A stretch of DNA of 34,467 nt from Pseudomonas sp. PD9R (GCF_019200975.1 NZ_JAHTMR010000031.1:1-34467), one strand, 5' to 3'; positions 16,802-26,904 are shown, counted from the stretch's first letter. Numbers and translations are program-made. Notes: generated by a model not told the origin, from the letters alone.

Positions 16802-17041
16802 ATGCAGGCCAACGAAGTTAAGAGCTTTCTTGAAGGAAAGCTGCCCGGAACGAAAGTAGAAGTCGAGGGCGAAGGCTGCAATTTCCAGCTGAACGTGATT
16901 AGCGATGAACTGGCGGCATTGAGCCCGGTCAAGCGTCAGCAGCAGGTCTATGCCCATTTGAACCCGTGGATCGTCGATGGCAGCATCCATGCGGTCACTA
17001 TGAAATTTTTCAGCAGCGCGGCCTGGGCCGAGCGCACCTGA
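16802..17041 (+). CDS. ibaG: BolA-family protein IbaG
   Basis: This 79-residue BolA-like protein has the family core ELAALSPVKRQQQVYAHLNPW and a histidine in GSIHAVTMK. BolA proteins bind [2Fe-2S] clusters with monothiol glutaredoxins; IbaG is acid-induced in E. coli. The ATG at 16802 gives the usual length, and the frame upstream (across the terminator) is not coding. It lies 22 bases before murA, an arrangement conserved in gamma-proteobacteria. Confidence 0.92.
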   Translation: MQANEVKSFLEGKLPGTKVEVEGEGCNFQLNVISDELAALSPVKRQQQVYAHLNPWIVDGSIHAVTMKFFSSAAWAERT

Positions 17042-17063
17042 GCCCAAGGGCGTCGAGATTCTT

Positions 17064-18329
17064 ATGGATAAATTGATTATTACTGGTGGTGCTCGTCTTG
17101 ACGGCGAAATCCGCATCTCCGGGGCAAAGAACTCTGCCCTGCCGATCCTCGCTGCTACCCTGCTGTGCGATGGCCCGGTTACTGTGGCCAACCTGCCGCA
17201 CCTGCACGACATCACCACTATGATCGAGCTGTTCGGTCGCATGGGCATCGAGCCGGTGATCGACGAGAAGCTGTCTGTCGAAATCGACCCGCGCACCATC
17301 AAGACCCTGATTGCTCCGTACGAACTGGTTAAAACCATGCGTGCGTCGATCCTGGTACTGGGTCCGATGGTTGCCCGTTTCGGTGAGGCCGAAGTCGCAT
17401 TGCCTGGCGGTTGCGCCATCGGTTCGCGTCCGGTTGACCTGCACATTCGTGGCCTGGAAGCCATGGGCGCAGTCATCGACGTCGAAGGCGGCTACATCAA
17501 GGCCAAGGCACCAGAGGGCGGCCTGCGTGGCGCGCACTTTTTCTTCGACACTGTCAGTGTGACCGGTACCGAAAACATCATGATGGCCGCTGCTCTGGCC
17601 AAAGGCCGTAGTGTTCTGGCCAACGCCGCACGCGAGCCTGAAGTCGTCGACCTGGCGAACTTCCTGAACGCCATGGGCGCCAAGGTTTCCGGCGCGGGCA
17701 CCGACACCATCACCATTGATGGCGTCGAGCGTCTGCACACCACTACTTACAAAGTGATGCCGGACCGTATCGAAACCGGTACTTACCTGGTTGCCGCTGC
17801 CGTAACTGGCGGTCGTGTGAAGGTCAAGGACACCGATCCGACCATCCTCGAAGCTGTCCTGGAAAAACTTCGGGAAGCCGGCGCGGAAATCACCTGCGGT
17901 GAAGACTGGATCGAGCTGAACATGCACGGTAAGCGTCCGAAAGCCGTCAACGTGCGTACCGCTCCGTACCCGGCATTTCCGACGGACATGCAAGCGCAGT
18001 TCATCTCGCTCAATGCTATTGCCGAAGGCACTGGTGCCGTAATCGAGACGATCTTCGAAAACCGCTTCATGCACGTTTACGAATTGCACCGCATGGGCGC
18101 CAAGATCCAGGTCGAAGGCAACACTGCCATCGTTACGGGTACCGAAAAGCTCAAGGGCGCGCCAGTCATGGCCACCGACCTGCGCGCTTCGGCCAGCCTG
18201 GTGATCTCGGCACTGATCGCCGAAGGCGACACCTTGATCGATCGCATCTACCACATCGACCGTGGTTACGAGTGCATCGAAGAGAAACTGCAGATGCTGG
18301 GCGCCAAGATCCGTCGCGTTCCGGGCTAG
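17064..18329 (+). CDS. murA: UDP-N-acetylglucosamine 1-carboxyvinyltransferase MurA
   Basis: The 421-residue cytoplasmic enzyme transfers enolpyruvate to UDP-GlcNAc, the first committed step of peptidoglycan synthesis. The fosfomycin-target cysteine is Cys117 in LPGGCAIGSRPVDLH. The N-terminal GGARLDGEIRISGAKNSALP and C-terminal ALIAEGDTLIDRIYHIDRGYE motifs are intact, so the enzyme should be fosfomycin-sensitive at its target. It follows ibaG; hisG follows after 128 bases containing two hairpins. Confidence 0.98.
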   Translation: MDKLIITGGARLDGEIRISGAKNSALPILAATLLCDGPVTVANLPHLHDITTMIELFGRMGIEPVIDEKLSVEIDPRTIKTLIAPYELVKTMRASILVLGPMVARFGEAEVALPGGCAIGSRPVDLHIRGLEAMGAVIDVEGGYIKAKAPEGGLRGAHFFFDTVSVTGTENIMMAAALAKGRSVLANAAREPEVVDLANFLNAMGAKVSGAGTDTITIDGVERLHTTTYKVMPDRIETGTYLVAAAVTGGRVKVKDTDPTILEAVLEKLREAGAEITCGEDWIELNMHGKRPKAVNVRTAPYPAFPTDMQAQFISLNAIAEGTGAVIETIFENRFMHVYELHRMGAKIQVEGNTAIVTGTEKLKGAPVMATDLRASASLVISALIAEGDTLIDRIYHIDRGYECIEEKLQMLGAKIRRVPG

Positions 18330-18375
18330 TCGTTGCAGATGGGGCACAGGGACGTGCCCATTGAATTGTTTCGAG

Positions 18376-18427
18376 TCGAGGGTGGTTTCACCCTCGATCT
18401 GTGTCCGGCGCCGTTTGCGACCGGACA
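18376..18427 (+). promoter_or_regulatory. Two leader hairpins upstream of hisG
   Basis: Hairpin 1 (18376-18397) has a perfect 9-bp stem tcgagggtg / caccctcga with a GTTT loop. Hairpin 2 (18402-18427) pairs tgtccgg with ccggaca plus an inner cgc/gcg. Neither has a T run, and no histidine-rich leader peptide is visible, so classical his attenuation is not supported. Confidence 0.5.
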
Positions 18428-18457
18428 TGAGTACCTTGATAAGGACTGACGTTTCCC

Positions 18458-19093
18458 ATGTTGACCATCGCACTGTCCAAGGGCCGCATCCTTGACGACA
18501 CCCTGCCGCTTCTGGCTGAAGCGGGCATCGTGCCAACCGAGAATCCGGACAAGAGCCGCAAGCTGATCATCCCCACGACTCAGGAAGATGTACGCCTGTT
18601 GATCGTGCGTGCCACCGACGTGCCGACGTATGTCGAGCATGGCGCCGCCGACCTGGGTGTCGCCGGTAAAGACGTGCTGATGGAATACGGCGGCCAGGGC
18701 TTGTACGAGCCGCTGGACCTGCAAATTGCCCAGTGCAAACTGATGACTGCCGGCAAGGTCGGCGCGGTCGAGCCCAAGGGCCGCCTGCGTATCGCCACCA
18801 AATTCGTCAACGTTGCCAAGCGCTATTACGCCGAACAGGGGCGTCAGGTCGACATCATCAAGCTGTACGGCTCGATGGAACTGGCGCCGCTGATCGGTCT
18901 GGCCGACAAGATCATCGACGTGGTCGACACCGGTAACACGCTGCGGGCCAACGGCCTGGAGCCACAGGATTTCATTGCTGCCATCAGCTCCCGGCTGATC
19001 GTCAACAAAGCTTCGATGAAAATGCAACACGCCCGTATCCAGGCGTTGATCGACACCCTGCGCAAAGCAGTGGAGTCTCGACACCGCGGCTGA
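18458..19093 (+). CDS. hisG: ATP phosphoribosyltransferase HisG, short form
   Basis: The 211-residue catalytic subunit carries out the first step of histidine synthesis (ATP + PRPP). It has GRILDDTLPLLAEAGI, the GVAGKDVLME segment and the PRPP site DVVDTGNTLRANGL. At 211 residues it is the short HisG_S form without the C-terminal regulatory domain, so it should depend on HisZ, encoded elsewhere in pseudomonads. The ATG at 18458 is preceded by AAGGA at somewhat long spacing. A terminator lies between it and hisD. Confidence 0.96.
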   Translation: MLTIALSKGRILDDTLPLLAEAGIVPTENPDKSRKLIIPTTQEDVRLLIVRATDVPTYVEHGAADLGVAGKDVLMEYGGQGLYEPLDLQIAQCKLMTAGKVGAVEPKGRLRIATKFVNVAKRYYAEQGRQVDIIKLYGSMELAPLIGLADKIIDVVDTGNTLRANGLEPQDFIAAISSRLIVNKASMKMQHARIQALIDTLRKAVESRHRG

Positions 19094-19146
19094 TTCACCT
19101 GCGCGACCTTGAGTCGCGCCCGTCTATCCGCCTCATAGCCAGAATT

Positions 19147-19197
19147 CTCAGGTGCCCAAGCGGAAACGACTGCTAAGTTAGGGCGCCTGAGTTTTTT
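19147..19197 (+). terminator. Rho-independent terminator between hisG and hisD
   Basis: An 11-bp stem (ctcaggtgccc / gggcgcctgag, one G-T pair) with a 23-base loop is followed by six T residues. It begins 53 bases after hisG and ends 23 bases before hisD, so hisD-hisC probably have their own promoter or are expressed by read-through. Confidence 0.82.
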
Positions 19198-19220
19198 GCC
19201 AATTCTATGAGGCTCTCGCT

Positions 19221-20558
19221 ATGACCGCACCGACTGCAATTCGCCGACTCAACGCTGCTGACCCGGATTTCGCGCATCATCTGGATCATCTGTTGAGCTG
19301 GGAAAGCGTGTCTGACGACTCGGTCAATCAGCGGGTGCTCGACATTATCAAAGCTGTGCGCGAGCGCGGCGATGCGGCGCTGGTTGAATTCACCCAGAAG
19401 TTTGACGGCCTGGAAGTCGCCTCCATGGCGGACCTGATCCTGCCGCGCGAACGCCTGGAACTGGCCCTCACGCGCATTACCGTGCCGCAACGCGAAGCCC
19501 TGGAAAAAGCCGCTGCCCGTGTGCGCAGCTACCACGAAAAGCAGAAGCAGGATTCCTGGAGCTACACCGAAGCTGACGGCACCGTGCTGGGCCAGAAGGT
19601 CACGCCGCTGGACCGTGCCGGTCTGTACGTGCCGGGCGGCAAGGCTTCATACCCGTCTTCCGTATTGATGAACGCCATCCCGGCCAAGGTGGCTGGCGTG
19701 ACCGAAGTGGTCATGGTGGTGCCAACCCCGCGCGGTGAGATCAACGAACTGGTATTGGCTGCGGCCTGCATCGCCGGCGTCGACCGCGTGTTCACCATCG
19801 GTGGCGCGCAAGCCGTTGCTGCACTGGCTTACGGTACAGAAAGCGTGCCGAAGGTCGACAAAGTAGTCGGCCCGGGCAACATCTATGTCGCCACCGCCAA
19901 GCGCCACGTGTTTGGCCAGGTGGGTATCGACATGATCGCCGGTCCGTCGGAGATCCTCGTGGTGTGCGACGGTCAGACCGATCCGGATTGGATTGCGATG
20001 GACCTGTTCTCCCAGGCCGAGCACGACGAAGACGCGCAAGCGATTCTGGTCAGCCCGGATGCCGAGTTCCTCGACAAGGTCGCTGCGAGCATTGCCAAAC
20101 TAATGCCGACCATGGAGCGTGCCAAGATCATCGAAACCTCGATCAATGGCCGTGGAGCGCTGATTCAGGTGCGTGACATGACGCAAGCCATCGAAGTCGC
20201 CAACCGCATCGCGCCGGAGCACCTGGAGTTGTCGGTCGCCGATCCGCAAGCCTGGCTGCCGCAGATCCGCCACGCCGGCGCGATCTTCATGGGCCGTCAC
20301 ACCTCTGAAGCTCTGGGCGATTACTGCGCAGGCCCGAACCACGTATTGCCGACTTCCGGCACGGCGCGGTTCTCTTCGCCGCTGGGCGTGTACGACTTCC
20401 AGAAACGCTCGTCGATCATCTTCTGCTCTGAGCAAGGTGCGTCCGACCTCGGCAAGACCGCTTCGGTACTCGCCCGTGGCGAATCGCTGACCGCGCACGC
20501 CCGTAGCGCCGAATACCGCATCGTTGACGAAGAATCTCTACAAGGGCAGGGGAACTGA
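19221..20558 (+). CDS. hisD: Histidinol dehydrogenase HisD
   Basis: The 445-residue zinc enzyme makes the last two NAD-dependent oxidations from histidinol to histidine. Recognisable segments are GLYVPGGKASYPSSVLMN, GGAQAVAALAYGTESVP with KVVGPGNIYVATAK, AGPSEILV and SQAEHDEDAQAILV (catalytic Glu/His region), and GPNHVLPTSGTARFSSPL. GAGG lies upstream of the ATG. hisC starts two bases after the stop, so the two are coupled. Confidence 0.98.
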   Translation: MTAPTAIRRLNAADPDFAHHLDHLLSWESVSDDSVNQRVLDIIKAVRERGDAALVEFTQKFDGLEVASMADLILPRERLELALTRITVPQREALEKAAARVRSYHEKQKQDSWSYTEADGTVLGQKVTPLDRAGLYVPGGKASYPSSVLMNAIPAKVAGVTEVVMVVPTPRGEINELVLAAACIAGVDRVFTIGGAQAVAALAYGTESVPKVDKVVGPGNIYVATAKRHVFGQVGIDMIAGPSEILVVCDGQTDPDWIAMDLFSQAEHDEDAQAILVSPDAEFLDKVAASIAKLMPTMERAKIIETSINGRGALIQVRDMTQAIEVANRIAPEHLELSVADPQAWLPQIRHAGAIFMGRHTSEALGDYCAGPNHVLPTSGTARFSSPLGVYDFQKRSSIIFCSEQGASDLGKTASVLARGESLTAHARSAEYRIVDEESLQGQGN

Positions 20559-20560
20559 GC

Positions 20561-21613
20561 ATGAGTAAATTCTGGAGCCCGTTCGTAAAAAATCTGGTGC
20601 CTTACGTGCCGGGTGAGCAACCGAAACTGGCGAAACTGGTGAAGCTCAACACCAACGAAAACCCTTACGGTCCATCGCCAAAAGCCTTGGCCGCGATGCA
20701 GACTGAACTCAACGACAACCTGCGCCTGTACCCGGACCCGAACAGCGATCTGCTCAAGAACGCGGTTGCCAAATATTACTGCGTGCAGAGCAATCAAGTG
20801 TTCCTCGGTAACGGTTCCGATGAAGTCCTGGCGCACATTTTCCACGGTTTGCTGCAACACGATCAGCCGCTGCTGTTCCCGGACATCAGCTACAGCTTCT
20901 ATCCGGTCTACTGCGGTTTGTATGGCATCACGTTCGACGCGGTGCCGCTGGATGAGCAACTCCAGATCAACCCGGCGGACTACGCCAAGCCGAACGGCGG
21001 GATCATTTTTCCTAATCCGAACGCACCAACCGGTTGCCTCTTGGCGCTGGAGGCCGTGGAGCAGATCCTCAAGGCCAGCCCTGATTCGGTGGTTGTGGTG
21101 GACGAGGCGTACATCGACTTTGGCGGCGAAACCGCGATCAGTCTGGTGGGCCGTTATCCGAATCTGCTGGTGACGCAGACGCTGTCCAAGTCCCGTTCAC
21201 TGGCCGGTCTGCGGGTTGGCCTGGCGGTAGGGCATCCGGACCTGATCGAGGCGCTGGAGCGGATCAAAAACAGCTTCAACTCTTATCCGCTGGATCGTCT
21301 GGCAAATGTCGGTGCTGCAGCTGCTTTTGAGGACCGTGAGTACTTCGACAAGACTTGCCGGTTGGTAATCGATAACCGTGAGAAGGTGGTTGCTCAATTG
21401 CAGGCAAAGGGCTTTGAAGTGCTGCCGTCGGCGGCGAACTTCATATTTGCCCGTCATCCGCAGCACGATGCGGCAGGTCTTGCGGCCAAACTGCGTGAGC
21501 AAGGCGTGATCGTCCGGCACTTCAAGCAGGAACGGATTGCCCAGTTCCTGCGGATCTCCATCGGTACGCCAGAACAGAATCAGGCGTTGATCGACGGTCT
21601 CGGCGACCTGTAA
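20561..21613 (+). CDS. hisC: Histidinol-phosphate aminotransferase HisC
   Basis: This 350-residue PLP enzyme transaminates imidazole-acetol phosphate in histidine synthesis. The N-terminal NTNENPYGPSP, substrate-binding NPNAPTG, VVVDEAYIDF and the PLP lysine Lys210 in TLSKSRSLAGLRVG are all present. Pseudomonads have two HisC-type enzymes; this one lies next to hisD and corresponds to HisC1. AGGGGA lies upstream of the ATG. A perfect palindromic repeat follows the gene. Confidence 0.96.
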   Translation: MSKFWSPFVKNLVPYVPGEQPKLAKLVKLNTNENPYGPSPKALAAMQTELNDNLRLYPDPNSDLLKNAVAKYYCVQSNQVFLGNGSDEVLAHIFHGLLQHDQPLLFPDISYSFYPVYCGLYGITFDAVPLDEQLQINPADYAKPNGGIIFPNPNAPTGCLLALEAVEQILKASPDSVVVVDEAYIDFGGETAISLVGRYPNLLVTQTLSKSRSLAGLRVGLAVGHPDLIEALERIKNSFNSYPLDRLANVGAAAAFEDREYFDKTCRLVIDNREKVVAQLQAKGFEVLPSAANFIFARHPQHDAAGLAAKLREQGVIVRHFKQERIAQFLRISIGTPEQNQALIDGLGDL

Positions 21614-21625
21614 ACCACCACTGAT

Positions 21626-21706
21626 CCTGTAGGAGCGAGGCTTGCCCGCGAAGAAAACATGTACACCGCGTTACCGTTCTTCGCGGGCAAGCCTCGCTCC
21701 TACAGG
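21626..21706. repeat. Perfect palindromic repeat between hisC and algW
   Basis: Perfect 29-base arms (21626-21654 and 21678-21706) of the tgtaggagcgaggcttgcccgcg type enclose a 23-base loop. It sits between the convergent hisC and algW genes and may end both transcripts. It is a different family from the GATCGCAG repeats. Confidence 0.92.
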
Positions 21707-21721
21707 GTTTTGTGTTGATTG

Positions 21722-22882
<1,161 letters not shown>

Positions 22883-22901
22883 TAAGCACGTCCTGAGAGG
22901 G

Positions 22902-22929
22902 TTGCAGGCGGTATCGGACCGCCCATAAT
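22902..22929 (+). promoter_or_regulatory. Candidate promoter of the nif3-like gene
   Basis: TTGCAG (22902-22907) lies 16 bases before CATAAT (22924-22929), about 57 bases upstream of the ATG at 22986. On the other strand TATAAT at 22937-22942 could be the algW -10. Both are by-eye matches. Confidence 0.4.
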
Positions 22930-22985
22930 GTCGCGCATTATACGAGGCCGCGCGTGCCTCTGAACGGGATATTTAGGAGTCTTTT

Positions 22986-23744
22986 ATGGCCGTCGCCCTG
23001 AGCACCCTGGTCGAAGAAGCCGACCGTTACCTCACCAGCTCGAAAATTGCCGATTATTGCCCCAACGGCCTGCAGGTCGAGGGTCGGCCGCAGGTGATGC
23101 GCATTGTCAGTGGCGTCACCGCCAGCCAGGCTTTGCTCGATGCCGCGGTTGAAGCCAACGCCGACCTGGTGCTGGTGCACCACGGCTACTTCTGGAAGGG
23201 CGAAAACCCGTGCATCACCGGCATGAAACAGCGTCGTCTAAAGACCTTGCTCAAGCACGATATCAGCCTGCTGTCCTATCACCTGCCGCTGGACCTGCAC
23301 CCGGATGTCGGTAACAACGTGCAACTGGCGCGTCAGCTGGACATCACCGTCGAAGGCCCGCTGGACCCGGACAACCTGAAGATTGTCGGCCTGGTTGGTT
23401 CGTTGAGCGAACCGATGACGCCGCGTGATTTCGCCCGCCGCGTGCAGGAAGTCATGGGGCGCGAACCCTTGCTGATCGAAGGCAGCGCGATGATCCGCCG
23501 GGTCGGCTGGTGCACCGGTGGCGGACAGGGTTACATCGATCAGGCGATTCTGGCAGGCGTCGATTTGTACCTCAGCGGCGAAGCATCCGAGCAAACCTTC
23601 CACAGCGCCCGGGAAAACGACATCAGCTTCATCGCCGCCGGTCACCATGCCACCGAACGTTATGGCGTTCAGGCACTGGGGGATTACCTGGCTCGACGTT
23701 TTGCGCTTGAGCACATCTTCATCGATGTTCCGAACCCGATCTGA
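22986..23744 (+). CDS. Nif3-like dinuclear metal-centre protein (YbgI family)
   Basis: The 252-residue protein belongs to the Nif3/YbgI/DUF34 family, which forms hexameric toroids with two metal ions per subunit. Likely ligands are His65/His66 (LVLVHHGYFW), the SYHLPLDLH segment at 97-105 and the C-terminal AAGHHATERYG. The biochemical function is unresolved; a GTP cyclohydrolase I-like role has been proposed for relatives. TAGGAG lies upstream of the ATG. It sits between algW and the cys operon, as in P. aeruginosa. Confidence 0.92.
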   Translation: MAVALSTLVEEADRYLTSSKIADYCPNGLQVEGRPQVMRIVSGVTASQALLDAAVEANADLVLVHHGYFWKGENPCITGMKQRRLKTLLKHDISLLSYHLPLDLHPDVGNNVQLARQLDITVEGPLDPDNLKIVGLVGSLSEPMTPRDFARRVQEVMGREPLLIEGSAMIRRVGWCTGGGQGYIDQAILAGVDLYLSGEASEQTFHSARENDISFIAAGHHATERYGVQALGDYLARRFALEHIFIDVPNPI

Positions 23745-23787
23745 ATCCAATCGCTGTATTTCATCGGATGCCTGAATCCTCCCCTGT

Positions 23788-23859
23788 AGGAGCTGCCGAA
23801 GGCGGCGATCTTTTGATCTTAAAAACAACGGCAAAAGATCGCCGCCTTCGGCAGCTCCT
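23788..23859. repeat. Perfect REP inverted repeat upstream of cysD
   Basis: Perfect 27-base arms (23788-23814 and 23833-23859) of the aggagctgccgaaggcggcgatc type have an 18-base loop. It separates the nif3-like gene from the cysD leader. In the 144 bases that follow, only a short palindrome (gcatattcatatgc, near 23884) is notable. Confidence 0.92.
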
Positions 23860-24003
23860 TGAGGCGGTTGGCCCAAACAGGCAGGCATATTCATATGCTC
23901 TTTCGATCTAGTCGGCGTCCTGATTAGAAGAGGTCGCTGTGCTAGGATTCCCCGCTCGAACACGGCCCGCTGGCCGTTCATAAGAAAGCTTTCGTGAGTA
24001 GCC

Positions 24004-24921
24004 ATGGTCGACAAACTGACGCATCTGAAACAGCTGGAGGCGGAAAGCATCCACATCATCCGCGAGGTGGCCGCCGAGTTCGACAACCCGGTGATGCTGT
24101 ACTCCATCGGTAAAGACTCCGCCGTGATGCTGCACCTGGCACGCAAGGCATTTTTCCCCGGCAAACTGCCATTTCCGGTGATGCACGTCGACACTCGCTG
24201 GAAATTCCAGGAGATGTACGCCTTCCGCGACAAAATGGTTGCCGAATTGGGCCTCGACTTGATCACCCACATCAACCCGGATGGCGTGGCGCAGAACATC
24301 AACCCGTTCACCCACGGCAGTGCCAAGCACACCGACATCATGAAGACCGAAGGCCTGAAACAGGCTTTGGACAAATATGGTTTCGACGCCGCCTTCGGTG
24401 GTGCGCGCCGCGATGAAGAGAAATCCCGCGCCAAAGAGCGCGTGTACTCGTTCCGTGACAGCAAGCACCGCTGGGACCCGAAAAACCAGCGTCCAGAGCT
24501 GTGGAACGTCTACAACGGCAAGGTCAACAAGGGCGAATCCATCCGTGTGTTCCCGTTGTCGAACTGGACCGAACTGGACATCTGGCAGTACATCTACCTG
24601 GAAGGCATCCCGATCGTCCCGCTGTACTTCGCCGCCGAGCGTGAAGTCATCGAGAAGAACGGCACGCTGATCATGATCGACGACGAGCGCATCCTCGAAC
24701 ACCTGAGCGATGAAGACAAAGCCCGCATCGTCAAAAAGAAAGTGCGTTTCCGTACCCTTGGCTGCTACCCGTTGACGGGCGCGGTGGAGTCCGAGGCCGA
24801 AAGCCTCACGGACATCATTCAGGAAATGCTCCTGACGCGAACTTCCGAGCGCCAGGGCCGTGTCATCGACCACGATGGCGCAGGCTCGATGGAAGATAAA
24901 AAACGTCAAGGTTATTTCTAA
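24004..24921 (+). CDS. cysD: Sulfate adenylyltransferase small subunit CysD
   Basis: The 305-residue ATP sulfurylase subunit forms adenylyl sulfate from ATP and sulfate for assimilation. The PP-loop SIGKDS is at residues 34-39. Further family segments are GGARRDEEKSRAKER, IFPLSNWTELDIW-like (VFPLSNWTELDIW) and RTSERQGRVIDHDG near the C-terminus. It works with the GTPase CysN encoded 9 bases downstream. CysB-dependent control is expected from the pathway; no site is certain in the sequence. Confidence 0.98.
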   Translation: MVDKLTHLKQLEAESIHIIREVAAEFDNPVMLYSIGKDSAVMLHLARKAFFPGKLPFPVMHVDTRWKFQEMYAFRDKMVAELGLDLITHINPDGVAQNINPFTHGSAKHTDIMKTEGLKQALDKYGFDAAFGGARRDEEKSRAKERVYSFRDSKHRWDPKNQRPELWNVYNGKVNKGESIRVFPLSNWTELDIWQYIYLEGIPIVPLYFAAEREVIEKNGTLIMIDDERILEHLSDEDKARIVKKKVRFRTLGCYPLTGAVESEAESLTDIIQEMLLTRTSERQGRVIDHDGAGSMEDKKRQGYF

Positions 24922-24930
24922 GGGGCTGTC

Positions 24931-26829
24931 ATGTCGCATCAATCTGATTTGATCAGCGAGGACATCCTCGCCTACCTGGGCCAGCACGAACGTAAAGAGC
25001 TGCTGCGCTTTCTGACCTGCGGTAACGTCGATGACGGCAAGAGCACCCTGATCGGGCGCCTGCTGCACGACTCCAAGATGATCTACGAAGATCACCTGGA
25101 AGCAATCACCCGCGACTCTAAAAAAGTTGGCACCACTGGCGAAGACATCGACCTGGCATTGCTGGTCGACGGCCTGCAAGCCGAGCGTGAGCAAGGCATC
25201 ACCATCGATGTCGCGTACCGCTATTTCTCCACCGCCAAGCGTAAATTCATCATCGCCGACACCCCCGGCCATGAGCAGTACACCCGCAACATGGCCACCG
25301 GTGCGTCCACTTGTGACCTGGCGATCATCCTGGTCGACGCCCGCTACGGCGTGCAGACCCAGACCCGTCGCCACAGCTTCATCGCCTCGTTGCTGGGCAT
25401 CAAGCACATCGTCGTCGCCATCAACAAAATGGACCTCAAGGACTTCGATCAGGGCGTGTTCGAGTCGATCAAGGCCGATTACCTGAAGTTCGCCGAAGGC
25501 CTGAAGCTGAAGCCGACCAGCATGCACTTCGTACCGATGTCTGCTCTCAAGGGCGACAACGTGGTGAACAAGTCCGAGCGATCGCCGTGGTACACCGGTC
25601 AGTCGCTGATGGAAATTCTCGAGACCGTGGAAGTGGCGGGCGACCGCAACTTCACCGACCTGCGTTTCCCGGTGCAATACGTCAATCGTCCAAACCTGAA
25701 CTTCCGTGGTTTCGCCGGTACTCTGGCCAGCGGCATCGTCAAGAAGGGCGACGAAGTCGTTGTTCTGCCGTCGGGCAAGAGCAGCCGCGTGAAATCCATC
25801 GTCACCTTCGAAGGTGAGCTGGAGCACGCCGGTCCTGGTCAGGCCGTAACCCTGACCATGGAAGACGAGATCGACATCTCCCGTGGCGACCTGCTGGTTC
25901 ACGCGGATAACGTGCCGCCAGTCACCGACAGCTTCGAAGCGATGCTGGTGTGGATGGCTGAAGAGCCGATGCTGCCGGGCAAGAAATACGACATCAAACG
26001 CGCCACCAGTTACGTGCCTGGCACCGTCGCCAGCATCGTCAACAAGGTCGACGTCAACACCCTCGAAGAAGGCCCTGCCAGCGCGTTGCAACTGAACGAA
26101 ATCGGCAAGGTCAAGATCGCGCTCGACGCGCCGATTGCCCTCGACGGTTACGACAGCAACCGCACCACCGGCGCGTTCATCATCATTGACCGCCTGACCA
26201 ACGGCACCGTCGGCGCCGGCATGATCGTCGCCCAGCCTTTGGCTCACGGCAACGCCACGCATCACGGCAAGCTGGCTCACGTTGCTACCGAAGAACGTGC
26301 ACAACGCTTCGGTCAGCAACCGGCCACCGTGTTGTTCAGCGGCCTGTCGGGCGCGGGCAAAAGCACCCTGGCCTACGCCGTCGAGCGCAAGCTATTCGAC
26401 ATGGGGCGTGCGGTGTTTGTCCTCGATGGCCAGAACCTGCGTCACGACCTGAACAAAGGTCTGCCACAGGATCGCGCCGGGCGTACCGAGAACTGGCGTC
26501 GTGCCGCGCACGTTGCACGTCAGTTCAACGAAGCGGGCCTGCTGACCCTGGCGGCGTTTGTCGCACCGAATGCCGAAGGTCGTGAACAAGCAAGAGAACT
26601 GATCGGCAAAGAGCGTCTGCTGACGGTCTACGTCCAGGCCTCGCCAACCGTCTGTGCCGAGCGTGATCCGCAGGGCTTGTACGCGGCCGCCGGGGATAAC
26701 ATTCCGGGCGAGTCCTTCCCGTACGACGTGCCGCTGGATGCCGATCTGGTCATCGACACCCAGTCGTTGTCGCTGGAAGAAAGCGTCAAGCAAGTGCTGG
26801 ATCTGCTGCGCAAGCGTGGCGCGATCTAA
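24931..26829 (+). CDS. cysNC: Bifunctional sulfate adenylyltransferase GTPase / APS kinase CysNC
   Basis: The 632-residue fusion has an N-terminal EF-Tu-like GTPase (G1 GNVDDGKS at residues 31-38, DTPGHEQY, NKMD) with beta-barrel domains. It ends in a complete APS kinase domain whose P-loop GLSGAGKS is at 471-478, followed by DGQNLRHDLNKGL. CysN activates CysD, and the CysC part phosphorylates APS to PAPS. Fused CysNC is normal in pseudomonads. A strong terminator lies just after the stop, and the accessory region begins there. Confidence 0.97.
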   Translation: MSHQSDLISEDILAYLGQHERKELLRFLTCGNVDDGKSTLIGRLLHDSKMIYEDHLEAITRDSKKVGTTGEDIDLALLVDGLQAEREQGITIDVAYRYFSTAKRKFIIADTPGHEQYTRNMATGASTCDLAIILVDARYGVQTQTRRHSFIASLLGIKHIVVAINKMDLKDFDQGVFESIKADYLKFAEGLKLKPTSMHFVPMSALKGDNVVNKSERSPWYTGQSLMEILETVEVAGDRNFTDLRFPVQYVNRPNLNFRGFAGTLASGIVKKGDEVVVLPSGKSSRVKSIVTFEGELEHAGPGQAVTLTMEDEIDISRGDLLVHADNVPPVTDSFEAMLVWMAEEPMLPGKKYDIKRATSYVPGTVASIVNKVDVNTLEEGPASALQLNEIGKVKIALDAPIALDGYDSNRTTGAFIIIDRLTNGTVGAGMIVAQPLAHGNATHHGKLAHVATEERAQRFGQQPATVLFSGLSGAGKSTLAYAVERKLFDMGRAVFVLDGQNLRHDLNKGLPQDRAGRTENWRRAAHVARQFNEAGLLTLAAFVAPNAEGREQARELIGKERLLTVYVQASPTVCAERDPQGLYAAAGDNIPGESFPYDVPLDADLVIDTQSLSLEESVKQVLDLLRKRGAI

Positions 26830-26844
26830 GCGTTAGCCGTTAAT

Positions 26845-26882
26845 GAAAAACCCGCCGATGAGTGATCATCGGCGGGTTTTTT
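26845..26882 (+). terminator. Terminator after cysNC (left copy of duplicated element)
   Basis: The stem aaaaacccgccgatg / catcggcgggttttt with an AGTGAT loop is symmetrical, so it can act in both directions. A 30-base block (26846-26875) is repeated identically at 29601-29630, downstream of the intact acyltransferase. Confidence 0.93.
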
Positions 26883-26904
26883 ATTTTTGGTCAACTCGGT
26901 CAAC

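Noticed and set aside
18330..18457. Histidine attenuator before hisG
   Set aside because: No short leader frame with a run of His codons and no T tract after the hairpins.
17010..18536. 508-codon minus-strand frame opposite murA
   Set aside because: Antisense to intact murA and the hisG leader; no recognisable domain.
21626..21706. CRISPR array or tRNA-like structure from the palindromic repeats
   Set aside because: The repeats are isolated inverted pairs at separate loci with no regular spacer series and no tRNA features.
23880..23900. Defined CysB site (gcatattcatatgc) upstream of cysD
   Set aside because: CysB sites are poorly conserved and a short AT-rich palindrome alone does not justify the call.
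23908..26319. 803-codon open frame on the minus strand opposite cysD-cysN
   Set aside because: It lies entirely antisense to two complete, highly conserved genes; long antisense frames are common in GC-rich pseudomonad genes, and its composition (Asp/Val/Gly/His-rich repeats of GVD, VDVD) is that of a shadow.
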